From assembly GCF_000720765.1 (NCBI RefSeq), contig NZ_JODC01000031.1, positions 1 to 58,779 of the forward strand: a stretch of 58,779 nucleotides of DNA, in the 5' to 3' direction. This DNA comes from Streptomyces sp. NRRL S-646 (GTDB lineage: Bacteria > Actinomycetota > Actinomycetes > Streptomycetales > Streptomycetaceae). Positions 15,342 to 23,502 of this stretch are shown here, piece by piece (within the stretch, counting starts at the first letter, position 1; the number at the start of each line of letters is the position of its first letter). The notes beneath the pieces were generated by a model, which saw nothing but the letters and a program-made list of their open reading frames with translations, made no database searches and was not told the origin of the DNA. The position numbers and the translations under genes were made by a program.

Positions 15342-15510
15342 GCGGCGAGGGCTAGCGTGCGACATGCCGCCCCGGCCCCCGGCAGCGTCGCACCGCCAAC
15401 GCGCTCCCCAGAGGGCGCACCCTGCGCATCGGTGCCGGAACCCGCCGCGTCACGAGCCCGGCCGTTCCCGCACACGCCCGTCGTCACGAGAACCCGGCGA
15501 AGCCCCGATG
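15342..15510 (+). repeat. Diverged inverted copy of 6196-6345
   Basis: This part of the 383-base gap between the divergent genes at 15191 and 15575 resembles the minus strand of 6196-6345; see GCCGCGTCACGAGC, CCCGGCGAAGCC and CGCGGCGAG. It precedes the intact small hydrophobic gene at 15902 as its counterpart precedes the decayed copy at 6081-6180. The gap holds no other gene. Confidence 0.6.
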
Positions 15511-15574
15511 CGCTTCAAGCGGGCAACGATCTGCCGCCCGCCGCGTCGCACGCATCCCCTACCAGGCGGTACAC

Positions 15575-15784
15575 ATGTACGCGCTGATCGTTCCCGCTTC
15601 GACCCCCTTCGTCCTGCTCATCGGGGTGATGGCCCTTTCGTGGTGGGAGGACCACATCCTCCCGCCGTCGACCGAGCCGGCCGAATCCCCCGCCGAGGCT
15701 CCGCTCATCCCGGCGGCCCCGGCGCAGCTCCCAGAACTCGCCCGTGTCGACGCCGCGTTGACAGAGGAGGTTGCCGGGCGTTGA
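15575..15784 (+). CDS. Hypothetical small membrane protein
   Basis: A 69-residue protein with one membrane helix near its N-terminus (MYALIVPASTPFVLLIGVMA, then LSWWEDHILPP) and an Ala/Pro/Glu-rich acidic C-terminal half. No family was recognised. The ATG at 15575 has only a weak AGGCGG upstream, so the start is tentative, but the clean hydrophobic segment and codon usage support a real gene. It is absent from the inverted counterpart region at 6-6.5 kb, so it was either lost there or inserted here. Confidence 0.5.
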   Translation: MYALIVPASTPFVLLIGVMALSWWEDHILPPSTEPAESPAEAPLIPAAPAQLPELARVDAALTEEVAGR

Positions 15785-15901
15785 CTGACAACACGGCGTA
15801 GGGCCATGCCACTCCGGAACATCGGGGCGCGGCATTCCACCTTCCCGCTTCGCCCGGACCCCGCGGAATCAAGGAAATTCCCGCGATCTGGAGGCCCGGC
15901 G

Positions 15902-16051
15902 ATGATCTGGATTCTTCTCCTTCTGCTGATCCTGGTGGTCTTCGGGTTCGGCTTCACGATGCAGATCCTGTGGTGGGTCGCCGCCGTCCTGCTCGTCGTC
16001 TGGATCGTCGGCTTCGCGATGCGCGGGCGCGGCAGTGGCCGCCGCCGGTAG
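15902..16051 (+). CDS. Small hydrophobic membrane protein (49 aa)
   Basis: The protein reads MIWILLLLLILVVFGFGFTM, then QILWWVAAVLLVVWIVGFAM, and ends in a basic tail RGRGSGRRR. It is two membrane helices and little else. This type is frequent in Streptomyces next to CsbD and other stress genes; its function is unknown. The ATG at 15902 follows GGAGG at about 15889-15893. CsbD begins 94 bases downstream on the same strand. A frameshifted copy lies at 6081-6180, where the last 28 codons can still be followed. Confidence 0.8.
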   Translation: MIWILLLLLILVVFGFGFTMQILWWVAAVLLVVWIVGFAMRGRGSGRRR

Positions 16052-16144
16052 TCCGTTCCGGAGCCCGCCCCTGCCCGCGGGGACAACGGTCTGTACGGCG
16101 ATCACACGCGGGACCCCACTCACCAGACAAGCAGGAGGCCGGCC

Positions 16145-16318
16145 ATGAATGTCGGACAGACCATCAAGCACAAGACACAGGCGTTCAAGGGCCGGGTCAC
16201 CGAACGCATCGGCCGGACCACCCGCAACAGGCGACTGCAACGCGAAGGCAGGACCGACCGGGTCTCCGGAAACCTGAAGCAGTCCGGCGACAAGGCCAAG
16301 GACGCCTTCAGGCCCTGA
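16145..16318 (+). CDS. CsbD-like stress protein (57 aa)
   Basis: A small basic hydrophilic protein beginning MNVGQTIKHKTQAFKGRVTE and ending NLKQSGDKAKDAFRP, in the CsbD style: amphipathic, charged repeats with KxxxFKGRVTERIG and GNLKQSGDKAKDAF. CsbD-type proteins belong to general stress regulons (SigB in Bacillus) but have no defined activity. The ATG at 16145 has AGGAGG eight bases upstream. It sits between the small hydrophobic protein and two longer uncharacterised genes on the same strand, probably in one transcript. Confidence 0.85.
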   Translation: MNVGQTIKHKTQAFKGRVTERIGRTTRNRRLQREGRTDRVSGNLKQSGDKAKDAFRP

Positions 16319-16446
16319 CCACCAACGCCCCGGGGGTGCCCGCGTCGGGCGGACACCACCCGGCAGCCCGAACACTCGACCAGCCGACAGGAATCGACGG
16401 CAATGAAGCAGACCAGCGTGCGCACCGAGAGCCGGAGAAGGCAGCC

Positions 16447-17064
16447 ATGATCATCGTCGTGATCATGGCCGTGGCCGTCATCGGCCTGGCCATCCTCCTC
16501 TACACGGGACGTGGACGAACCCGAGGCGGTGGCGGGCAGGGACTGAAGCGCCGCTTCGGACCCGAGTACGCCCGCGCAGTCGCCGACCACGACGGCGACA
16601 CCAAGGCCGCCGAACAGGAACTCGGCAAGCGTGTGCAGGAGCACGGCTCCCTCACGCAGCAGGCGCTGACGCCCGCGGCCCGCGAGCGCTACAGGACGCG
16701 ATGGGCCGCCATCCAGGAGCAGTTCGTCGAATCACCGCAGCAGGCCGTCACCGAGGCGGACACACTGCTGGCGCGCCTGGCAAGGGACCGCGGCTTCCCC
16801 GACGGCGAGCGGTACGAGGACCAGATCGCCGCCCTCTCCGTCCACCACGCCCACCACGTCCAGGGCTACCGCAGCATGCACACGGCGGCCCACGGGCCGA
16901 GCGGTACCGAGGACATGCGGGAGGCGATGGTCGAATCCCGAAGCCTCTTCGAAGCACTGGTCACCGGACAGCCTGCCACCCCGCCCCGGCCCTTTGCCCC
17001 CGACGGCCAAGGCAAAGCGCCGTGGCCACTGACCCGACGCCACGCGAAGGGAAGCAGCACCTGA
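16447..17064 (+). CDS. Membrane-anchored protein of unknown function
   Basis: A 205-residue protein with one N-terminal membrane helix (MIIVVIMAVAVIGLAILLYT) and a soluble, mostly helical domain: LKRRFGPEYARAVADHDGDTKAAEQEL, RWAAIQEQFVESPQQAVTEADTLL and GERYEDQIAALSVHHAHHVQGY. The QxxFVxxPQxAVxEADxLL pattern recurs in the next protein (FVDGPRQAVEEADAVL), so the two are related and may interact. The ATG at 16447 follows GGAGAAGG. Its stop overlaps the next start (TGATG). Comparable genes accompany CsbD in other actinobacteria; no biochemical role is known to me. Confidence 0.8.
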   Translation: MIIVVIMAVAVIGLAILLYTGRGRTRGGGGQGLKRRFGPEYARAVADHDGDTKAAEQELGKRVQEHGSLTQQALTPAARERYRTRWAAIQEQFVESPQQAVTEADTLLARLARDRGFPDGERYEDQIAALSVHHAHHVQGYRSMHTAAHGPSGTEDMREAMVESRSLFEALVTGQPATPPRPFAPDGQGKAPWPLTRRHAKGSST

Positions 17065-17498
17065 TGTCCCACGACGCCGAACCCGCACCGCAGCCCCAGC
17101 CTGGGAGCCCGGATCCGACCCGGCTCGCCCCGCAGGCGGCCCGCACCGATTCCGCTCACGCACCGCGTGAGCCCGGCACCGGCGCCGACGGCCCCGATCG
17201 CACGCCCGGCCCGGACCTGATCCCGCAGGGCGACCGGGGCAAGCTGGCCCTGCGTCTCCAGCAGGCCCTGGCCACCTTCGTCGACGGGCCGCGCCAAGCG
17301 GTGGAAGAGGCCGACGCCGTCCTCGACGAGGTCACCACCCGGTTCGCCGACACCCTCGCGGAACGACGGCGCGTCCTGCGCACAGGCTGGCAGGACCCGG
17401 ACGCCGACGTGCAGACCGAGGAACTACGGCTCGCCCTGAGGCAGTACCGGGAGATCACCCAACGGCTGCTGCACATGTCGGTGCCTGCCGGTCAGTGA
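17064..17498 (+). CDS. Uncharacterised protein related to the upstream gene
   Basis: A 144-residue soluble protein. The first 60 residues are Pro/Ala/Asp-rich and probably disordered. The C-terminal half is helical and includes LALRLQQALATFVDGPRQAVEEADAVLDEVTTRFADTLAERRRVL. This segment parallels the central domain of the preceding membrane-anchored protein, which suggests a split or duplicated gene encoding a membrane-bound and a soluble partner. Its ATG shares a base with the preceding stop, so translation is coupled. It ends the 15902-17498 run and faces the convergent desaturase gene. Confidence 0.75.
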   Translation: MSHDAEPAPQPQPGSPDPTRLAPQAARTDSAHAPREPGTGADGPDRTPGPDLIPQGDRGKLALRLQQALATFVDGPRQAVEEADAVLDEVTTRFADTLAERRRVLRTGWQDPDADVQTEELRLALRQYREITQRLLHMSVPAGQ

Positions 17499-17680
17499 CA
17501 GCGTCCTCCCCGCAAGAAGGACGGCCGCCGCAGGAGAACGGTGCGTACCTCACACCGGTCGGACTGCGACGGCCGTCTCCTGCGATCAGGGGAATCCGAA
17601 CGGTCGCCCGCGTCGCGGTCACGGTCGGCAACGGGGTTCGGCACGACGGCCGCGACGACATACGGTTCCGTCCGCGCAGT

Positions 17681-18745
17681 TCATCCGGTCGGTACGGCGA
17701 AGCGCAGGATGCGTCCCCAGGTGGAGCCGTACTGCCGCCACAACGGTCCGGTGATGTACGGGATGTTGTGCTTCTCGCAGAGTGCACGCATGTGCGGGGC
17801 GATCTCGGCGTAGCGGTTGCTGGGCAGATCCGGGAAGGCATGGTGCTCGATCTGATGGCCGAGATTGCCGCTGAGGACGTGGAAGAGCGGGCCGCCTTCG
17901 ATGTTGGCGGAGCCCTGGACCTGACGCAGGTACCACTCACCGCGGGTCTCGTCCTCGATGTGCTCCTCGGTGAACGTCTGGACGTCACCGGGGAAATGCC
18001 CGCAGAAGATGATGGTGTGGGTCCACAGGTTGCGCACCGTGTTGGCGGTGAGGTTCCCGAGCAGACACGGCAGTGCGGAGGGCCCGGCCAGCAGCGGGAA
18101 GAACACGTAGTCCTTGGCGAGTTGGCGGGTCGCCTTGGCGAGAAACCCGCGCGCGTCGCTGAGGAAGGAGCGCCATGGCTTGCGGCCGGCGACGACGGCA
18201 TCCGGTTCCAGGTCGTACAGCGCGATGCCCCACTCGAAGAGGGGCGCGAGCAGGAAGTTGTAGAACGGCTGGGCGAGATGGCGCGGATGCCAGGCCTGGT
18301 CGGCGCTCATCCGGAAGGCGACGTACCCGAGGTCGCGGTCGCGGTCCACGACGTTGGTCCAGGTGTGGTGGAGGTGGTTGTGGGTGTGCTTCCAGGCCTC
18401 GGCGGGGGCGAGGAAGTCCCACTCCCAGGTCGTCGAGTGGATCGCCGGGTCGCACATCCAGTCCCACTGACCGTGCAGGATGTTGTGGCCCAGCTCCATG
18501 TTCTCCAGGATCTTGGCGAGGGAGAGCAGGGCGGTGCCCGCCACCCAGGCGGGCGGGAACAGCGAGACGGCGAGGGCGACCCGGCCTCCCGCCTCCAGGC
18601 CGCGATGCACGGCGATCACCGTACGGATGTAGCGCGCGTCGTCGGCGCCGCGCGTGGCGATGATCTCGGCACGTATGCGGTCGAGTTCCTTGCCGAACTC
18701 GTCGCCGAGGGTGACCTCGGGAGGCTCGGGAGCGGTTGCGGTCAC
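17681..18745 (-). CDS. Membrane fatty acid desaturase
   Basis: A 354-residue protein with the three histidine clusters of membrane acyl desaturases: GHNILHGQWDWM, AWKHTHNHLHHTWTNV and GNLGHQIEHHAFPD, which bind the di-iron centre. Hydrophobic stretches around residues 55-80 and 185-240 would span the membrane. It introduces a double bond into membrane acyl chains, a classic response to cold and other membrane stress, which fits the neighbouring genes. The GTG at 18745 follows AAGGAG at good spacing. A 16-base perfect palindrome lies 45 bases upstream. Electron donors (ferredoxin/reductase) are not encoded nearby. Confidence 0.92.
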   Translation of the reverse strand: MTATAPEPPEVTLGDEFGKELDRIRAEIIATRGADDARYIRTVIAVHRGLEAGGRVALAVSLFPPAWVAGTALLSLAKILENMELGHNILHGQWDWMCDPAIHSTTWEWDFLAPAEAWKHTHNHLHHTWTNVVDRDRDLGYVAFRMSADQAWHPRHLAQPFYNFLLAPLFEWGIALYDLEPDAVVAGRKPWRSFLSDARGFLAKATRQLAKDYVFFPLLAGPSALPCLLGNLTANTVRNLWTHTIIFCGHFPGDVQTFTEEHIEDETRGEWYLRQVQGSANIEGGPLFHVLSGNLGHQIEHHAFPDLPSNRYAEIAPHMRALCEKHNIPYITGPLWRQYGSTWGRILRFAVPTG

Positions 18746-18789
18746 AGGGGACTCCTTGCGTGGCTGGGCGTGAATTTCGCCGGTACTCG

Positions 18790-18805
18790 GGTCGCGTACG
18801 CGACC
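18790..18805. promoter_or_regulatory. Perfect palindrome upstream of the desaturase
   Basis: GGTCGCGTACGCGACC is an exact 16-base palindrome located 45 bases before the desaturase start. Its size and position fit a binding site for a dimeric TetR-family or similar repressor of lipid genes. No regulator gene is adjacent. The remaining 18806-19209 contains no recognised gene. Confidence 0.5.
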
Positions 18806-19209
18806 TGCAGGAGGGAACAGGTCCACAAGCCGGGGCCCGGGTGGTCGTCGGCGGACGCATGGTGGCGTTCATCGCAGGCCACCGACCGGCCGACAGAAGG
18901 ATCTCGTTACGGTGCGTCCGACGCCCCGACGCCGAACCGAGGCGCGCGCATCGCTGGTGCCGAGACCTGCGTGCACGGCGCGCCTCCCTGGAGCAGAGCG
19001 ACTGAGCTGCTGCCGGGGGCTCGGGCCTCGTCGGTCAGCCTAGTGCCGCTTCCAGGTCGGCCGACAGTGCGCCTACGGCCAACCACGGTCAGGACTCGCC
19101 GGGTCGGGTACGGGTGAGGTCGGACAGAAGCGCGGACAGGAGGACCGCGGCCGCTCTCGTCTGCACCGAGGGCGCCCCGTCCGCCCACGGTCGGAAAGCC
19201 AACGAAACG

Positions 19210-19599
19210 ACACCGGCCTGCGGACCCGGCTGGTCACCGAGACCGGCCTGGCCTCCGCCGTCCCGGGCTTCAGCCCGCCATGCGGATGACCGACTGCTGG
19301 ACACCTTGGTCGCCGACGACATCGCCGACCAGCTGCCCGCCGTACTGCGCGAAGCCCTCACCAACACCGCCCGGCACGCCCACGCCACCGCTGTCGACGC
19401 CGAGGCCACCGCCACCCGCCCGCCGCTGCGGGTCGCCGACAACGGCCGCAGCATCGACCCCGCCCGCACCCGCTGCGGCGGACTGGCCAATCTCCACGCC
19501 CGAGCCGTGGAGCCCGGCGGCACCCTCACTCTCACTCCCCGTCGTCCCACCGGCACCGTCCTGGAGTGGACCGTCCCACTCCCCGCCGACAACGGCTGA
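19210..19599 (+). pseudogene. Remnant of a GAF-type sensor histidine kinase (C-terminal end)
   Basis: The last 100 residues of frame 19114-19599 carry a recognisable HATPase region: LPAVLREALTNTARHAHATAVD (N box), LRVADNG and GGLANLHARAVEPGGTL, as in DevS-like Streptomyces kinases. Upstream, a second frame reads LRTRLVTETGLASAVPGFSP and a short third frame (MRMTD) connects them, which requires two single-base deletions near 19275 and 19293. The histidine phospho-acceptor and GAF domains are absent. It is therefore a decayed 3' fragment. Confidence 0.7.
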
Positions 19600-19853
19600 G
19601 TCTCTCCTCGCAAACCCCGGCGCTCCGGGGACCGTTCAGCCCAAGCGGCAGACGCGAGCAGCAAGGGATGCTGGACACTTGGCGGGCCCGCGGCCCGCAC
19701 CGCGCCCGCTCAGGTGACAAGGCGCGGTTCTCACAGAGGCCCGAGCACCCGGGAAACGTGCCGGTGCCCCCGTGACTCACGCGCCACCACCCGATCACCC
19801 GTCCCCGGGACCGCGCGCGACAACGACGCGGCCCTCAACCTGAGGAGCAGCTC

Positions 19854-20702
19854 ATGGGAGTCCTGATCTTCCTACTGGTCGTCGTCGCGGCTCTTGCCGT
19901 CCTGGCACTCGCGATGGCCTTGAAAATCGTCAAGCAGTACGAGCAGGGAGTGCTGTTCCGCTTCGGTCGCCTGGTGGGAACCCGGGATCCGGGGCTGCGG
20001 ATCATCATCCCGTTCGTGGATGTGCTGCACCGGGTGTCACTGCGGATCGTCACCATGCCCATCCAGTCCCAGGGGATCATCACGCGGGACAACGTGAGCG
20101 TGGACGTGTCGGCGGTCGCCTACTTCCGGGTGACCGACGCGGTGAAGTCGGTCATCGCCGTCGAGAACGTCCACGCCGCGATCAACCAGATCGCCCAGAC
20201 CACCCTGCGAAAGGTCGTCGGCCAACACACCCTCGACGAGACCCTCTCCGAGACCGACCGCATCAACCTGGACATCCGCGAGATCCTCGACGTCACCACA
20301 GCGGAATGGGGCGTCCAGGTCACCCTGGTCGAGCTCAAGGACATCCAGCTGCCCGACACCATGAAGCGCGCCATGGCCCGCCAGGCCGAGGCCGAGCGGG
20401 AGAAGCGAGCGAAGATCATCAACGCGGAGGGCGAGTCCCTGGCCGCCGCCCTCGGTGACGCCTCCGACACGATGATGGCCCACCCCCTGGCCCTGCAACT
20501 GCGCAACCTGCAGAGCCTGGTGGAGATCGCCGTGGACAAGAACAGCACGGTCGTCTTCCCCGCACCCCTCATGAGCACCATCGGCGAACTCGGCGCCTTC
20601 CTCGCCCGGGAGACGGCAGCGGCCACCTCCTCGGCACCGCCCAGCGACCTGACCAAGACGATCCCCGGACCCACGTCGAACGGCGTGCCCGAGACCGTGT
20701 GA
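19854..20702 (+). CDS. Slipin/stomatin-like SPFH protein (second copy)
   Basis: A 282-residue protein with one N-terminal membrane helix ([20 protein letters not shown]) and a complete SPFH domain: [41 protein letters not shown] and [20 protein letters not shown]. The charged helix [18 protein letters not shown] follows. It is closer to canonical slipins than the paralog at 2075-3091 because its ends are not extended by a long Pro-rich tail. It probably forms membrane microdomain scaffolds. The ATG at 19854 follows GAGGAG. A strong hairpin at 20803-20846 probably ends the transcript. Confidence 0.93.
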   Translation: MGVLIFLLVVVAALAVLALAMALKIVKQYEQGVLFRFGRLVGTRDPGLRIIIPFVDVLHRVSLRIVTMPIQSQGIITRDNVSVDVSAVAYFRVTDAVKSVIAVENVHAAINQIAQTTLRKVVGQHTLDETLSETDRINLDIREILDVTTAEWGVQVTLVELKDIQLPDTMKRAMARQAEAEREKRAKIINAEGESLAAALGDASDTMMAHPLALQLRNLQSLVEIAVDKNSTVVFPAPLMSTIGELGAFLARETAAATSSAPPSDLTKTIPGPTSNGVPETV

Positions 20703-20802
20703 CCGTCGTACACCGCGGTCGTGTGAACACGGCGAGAAAGCGAAAGGATCATCCGGTCCGGACTCTCCACCCGACGTGTCACAGAACACGACAGGCAGGA
20801 AA

Positions 20803-20846
20803 GCCTCGGCTCTCCTTGACGTCTGCGAGCCACGGAGAGCCGAGGC
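20803..20846 (+). terminator. Hairpin downstream of the second slipin gene
   Basis: GCCTCGGCTCTCC (20803-20815) pairs exactly with GGAGAGCCGAGGC (20834-20846) across an 18-base loop. There is no T run, as is common in high-GC terminators. It lies 100 bases after the slipin stop and before the STAS gene, so it probably ends slipin transcription and separates the two genes. Confidence 0.65.
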
Positions 20847-21033
20847 GAGCCATGTCAAGCAGATATGTTGAAAAACGCCCCATCGAGCGAACTCCTCGTA
20901 CAGAGAATCGTTTTGTCGCGCAAGAGGCGGGAATGGGTCATACGCTGGCCGCCTGTTGCCGCCCCAGCCCCTGGTGGCGAAAGCGTCCTTGCTCCCGAGA
21001 TCTCGGGCAGCTGGGCTCACCGGGGGAGACGCC

Positions 21034-21414
21034 GTGCAACAGGGCAACAAGGCATGGCCCTATGGGCACATCCGCAGCCAACAGGTCAGCGGATGCACCG
21101 TCATCGAGTTCCACGGCGAGGTCGACATCGCCGCCGCCCAACAAATCATGCCGGACCTGGACACCGCGACAGCCGCTCGAGGTCGAACCGTGGTGATCGA
21201 TCTGACTCCGGTCGAGTTCTTCGACTGCTACGGACTACGACTGCTGTGCCACGCCGAGCGGCGGGTCAGGGAGCGGCACGGTTGGCTGTTACTCGTCTGC
21301 CCGCATCCGATGATCCTGAGGATCCTGCACGCGGGAAACCTCATGGACCGGTTCACCCCGCTCGCCACACGGGAAGAAGCCCTGGCGCTCGCCGACGCGG
21401 AGGCCACGGGCTGA
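21034..21414 (+). CDS. STAS-domain protein with atypical switch site and a TTA codon
   Basis: A 126-residue STAS protein: VIEFHGEVDIAAAQQIMPDL, VVIDLTPVEFFDCYGLRLLC and ILHAGNLMDRFTPL. In anti-sigma antagonists the loop normally reads D-S/C-S-G with a phosphorylatable Ser. Here it is DCYG, so the kinase target is replaced by Tyr and the protein may be locked in one state. Codon 86 (21289-21291) is TTA, the rare leucine codon read by the bldA tRNA in Streptomyces, which usually limits translation to later growth. The GTG at 21034 follows GGGGGAG. The gene stands alone between hairpin 20803-20846 and the PI-PLC gene. Confidence 0.8.
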   Translation: MQQGNKAWPYGHIRSQQVSGCTVIEFHGEVDIAAAQQIMPDLDTATAARGRTVVIDLTPVEFFDCYGLRLLCHAERRVRERHGWLLLVCPHPMILRILHAGNLMDRFTPLATREEALALADAEATG

Positions 21415-21798
21415 CCCGTGGAGCGAATGGGACCGGGTCAGTCCGGTGCGTCCGGGCACGGTACGGCCAGGTCCCTGAGCCGGGTCTCCTTGGCGTCCAG
21501 CCGCCTGCCCTCGGCGTGCCGGCGGTGCCGCGCCCGGGCTCGCCGGCGGGCCGGCCCTGAGCCGACCGATCGAGTCCGGGCGCCCTCGTGTCGCGAGTAC
21601 GGGCAACCCGAAGGACAAGGCGAATCTCCAGGCCAGGACCAAGCAGAAGGCCCAGCGGAAGAAGCCCAAGATGAACATCATCGAGTACTGAACTCCCCTT
21701 TGCCCGACGGAGGTCGGCGTTCCCCTTAGGTCTACCGGCCGGTAACGGCTTTCCCCTACGCTGCCGCCAACTCGGCGACAGTGAAGGGGACTTGACCC
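21415..21798 (+). other. Gap before the PI-PLC gene, with a start-less basic frame
   Basis: From about 21560 a frame reads GNPKDKANLQARTKQKAQRK, then KPKMNIIEY and a TGA at 21690, without stop codons from 21479 but with no ATG or GTG start. It may be a decayed gene end. Near 21755 CCCCTACGCTGCC contains a -10-like TACGCT that could serve the PI-PLC gene. Nothing else was recognised. Confidence 0.4.
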
Positions 21799-22830
21799 AT
21801 GAGGGTTGCGAGACGGCCGGCGGCGCTCATGGGCGCGGTCGCGATGCTGATGGCGGTACCCGGCAACGCCCACGCGGCGGCACCGAAGTTCTCCGAGACG
21901 ACGACGATCGGGACGCACAACGCCTACGAGAAGGACAAGTACACGTACTGGGCACAGGCGTTGGACTCGGGGGCCTCGCTGCTCGAGCTCGACGTCTACG
22001 CGGACAGCCTGAACAGGCGGTGGCGGGTCAGCCACAGCAACCCGCTCGGCAACGACAACAACTGCGAGTACGCGGACGAGCCGAGCGAGCTGTACAGCAA
22101 GGACCGCAACCAGGACCTCGGCAGCTGCCTGGATAACATGGCGGCCTGGGAGCAACTGCATCCGAATCACGCGCCGGTCATCGTCAAGGTCGAGATGAAG
22201 GTCGGCTTCAACAACAACGTCGGCCTCGGACCCGACGAGTTCGACACGCTGGTGTCGCAGAAGCTCGGCAGCAGCGTCTACAAGCCGTCGGACCTGCTGG
22301 GGTCCTCGTACTCCACCCTCGACGCAGCCGCGAAGGCGAACGCCTGGCCGTCCCGCGACGCCCTCAAGGGCAAGTTCGTCTTCGAACTGATCCCCGGGAC
22401 GGTGGAGAAGTCGAACCCCTTCGACCACTACTGGACCGACGAGGAGTACGGCGACCATCTGCGCGACCTGTACGCGGCGGGGAACATCTCGGCGGCACAG
22501 GCCTTCCCGGCGGTGCTGGACGCGGCGAACGGCGACCCGCGCACCAGCCGCTACGACTCCTCGATCCGCCCCTGGTTCGTCTTCTTCGACGGGGACGCGG
22601 CGACGTACGTGAACAACGGCTACGACACGTCCTTCTACTCCGCCAACCACTACATCCTGATCATGACGGACGCCTACAACGTGTCTCCGGCGATCTCGTC
22701 GACCAACCCCACGGACGCGGAAGTCGCCGCACGGCTGGCCCTGCTGGCGGCGGATCACGCGAGTGTGATCACTTCCGACTGGTCGGCGAAGTCCGCGTCG
22801 GTGCTGGCCTCCGCGGCGGCCCGGGGCTGA
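21799..22830 (+). CDS. Secreted calcium-dependent phosphatidylinositol phospholipase C
   Basis: A 343-residue exported enzyme. A signal peptide of about 27 residues ends VPGNAHA/AAP. The catalytic domain has the two expected histidines in TIGTHNAYE and RVSHSNP and metal-site acids in LELDVYAD, as in the small Streptomyces PI-PLC family. It hydrolyses phosphatidylinositol outside the cell, releasing a cyclic inositol phosphate. Possible roles are phospholipid scavenging or attack on other cells. The ATG at 21799 follows GAAGGGG. The next gene, a GH25 muramidase, begins 99 bases on. Confidence 0.9.
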   Translation: MRVARRPAALMGAVAMLMAVPGNAHAAAPKFSETTTIGTHNAYEKDKYTYWAQALDSGASLLELDVYADSLNRRWRVSHSNPLGNDNNCEYADEPSELYSKDRNQDLGSCLDNMAAWEQLHPNHAPVIVKVEMKVGFNNNVGLGPDEFDTLVSQKLGSSVYKPSDLLGSSYSTLDAAAKANAWPSRDALKGKFVFELIPGTVEKSNPFDHYWTDEEYGDHLRDLYAAGNISAAQAFPAVLDAANGDPRTSRYDSSIRPWFVFFDGDAATYVNNGYDTSFYSANHYILIMTDAYNVSPAISSTNPTDAEVAARLALLAADHASVITSDWSAKSASVLASAAARG

Positions 22831-22928
22831 CGTTTCCACGTCGTTTCCACATCCGGAACGGATCACCCGTGCAAAGGTGGGGATGAATCAACCGCTGTCC
22901 CCCCACCGGCACTTCAGGGAGTCCATCC

Positions 22929-23486
22929 ATGCTGCGCGGTATCGATGTGAGCGCCTACCAGTCCTCCTCGTACGGCACGGACGGCCTCTCCTTCGTCTTC
23001 ATCAAGGCGACGGAGGGCCGCTCGTACGTCAATCCGAGACTCGGCGCCCAGACAAAACACGGTCGCGACGCGGGCCTCGTCGTCGGCTTCTACCACTTCC
23101 TGTGGCCGGGCCATCTCCAGGCCCAGGCCGACTACTTCGTCCGGCACGCCCCGGAGAAGGCGGGCGACATCCTCGCCGTGGACTGGGAGCGGACCAGCGC
23201 CGGGACGCACGCGAGCAACGCGGAGAAGGACCTGTTCATCCGCAAGGTGAAGGAACTGCGGCCGAACAACCAGGTCGTGCTCTACACCAATCGCGACTTC
23301 TGGCTCAACGTAGACACGACCTCGTACGCCGGTGACGGCCTCTGGATCGCCGACTACGTCACGGCGGGCAAGCCCCGTATCAAGGCCAAGTGGCGCTTCC
23401 ACCAGTACACCAGCGAGCCGCACGACAAGGATGTCGCGGACTTCGCCGACAAGGCCGCGCTGAAGGAGTGGGCCACGAGCGCGTGA
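22929..23486 (+). CDS. GH25 family muramidase
   Basis: A 185-residue single-domain glycoside hydrolase 25: MLRGIDVSAYQ, FVFIKATEG, VVGFYHFLWPG and ILAVDWERTS, with Asp/Glu catalytic residues in the DWE motif and the first Asp in GIDVS. These enzymes cleave the MurNAc-GlcNAc bond of peptidoglycan. There is no signal peptide or cell-wall binding domain, so it acts inside the cell, is released by lysis, or uses another export route. The ATG at 22929 follows AGGGAG. It faces the convergent reductase gene, with 16 bases between the stops. Confidence 0.9.
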   Translation: MLRGIDVSAYQSSSYGTDGLSFVFIKATEGRSYVNPRLGAQTKHGRDAGLVVGFYHFLWPGHLQAQADYFVRHAPEKAGDILAVDWERTSAGTHASNAEKDLFIRKVKELRPNNQVVLYTNRDFWLNVDTTSYAGDGLWIADYVTAGKPRIKAKWRFHQYTSEPHDKDVADFADKAALKEWATSA

Positions 23487-23502
23487 CGGCCACGCGCCGC
23501 CG

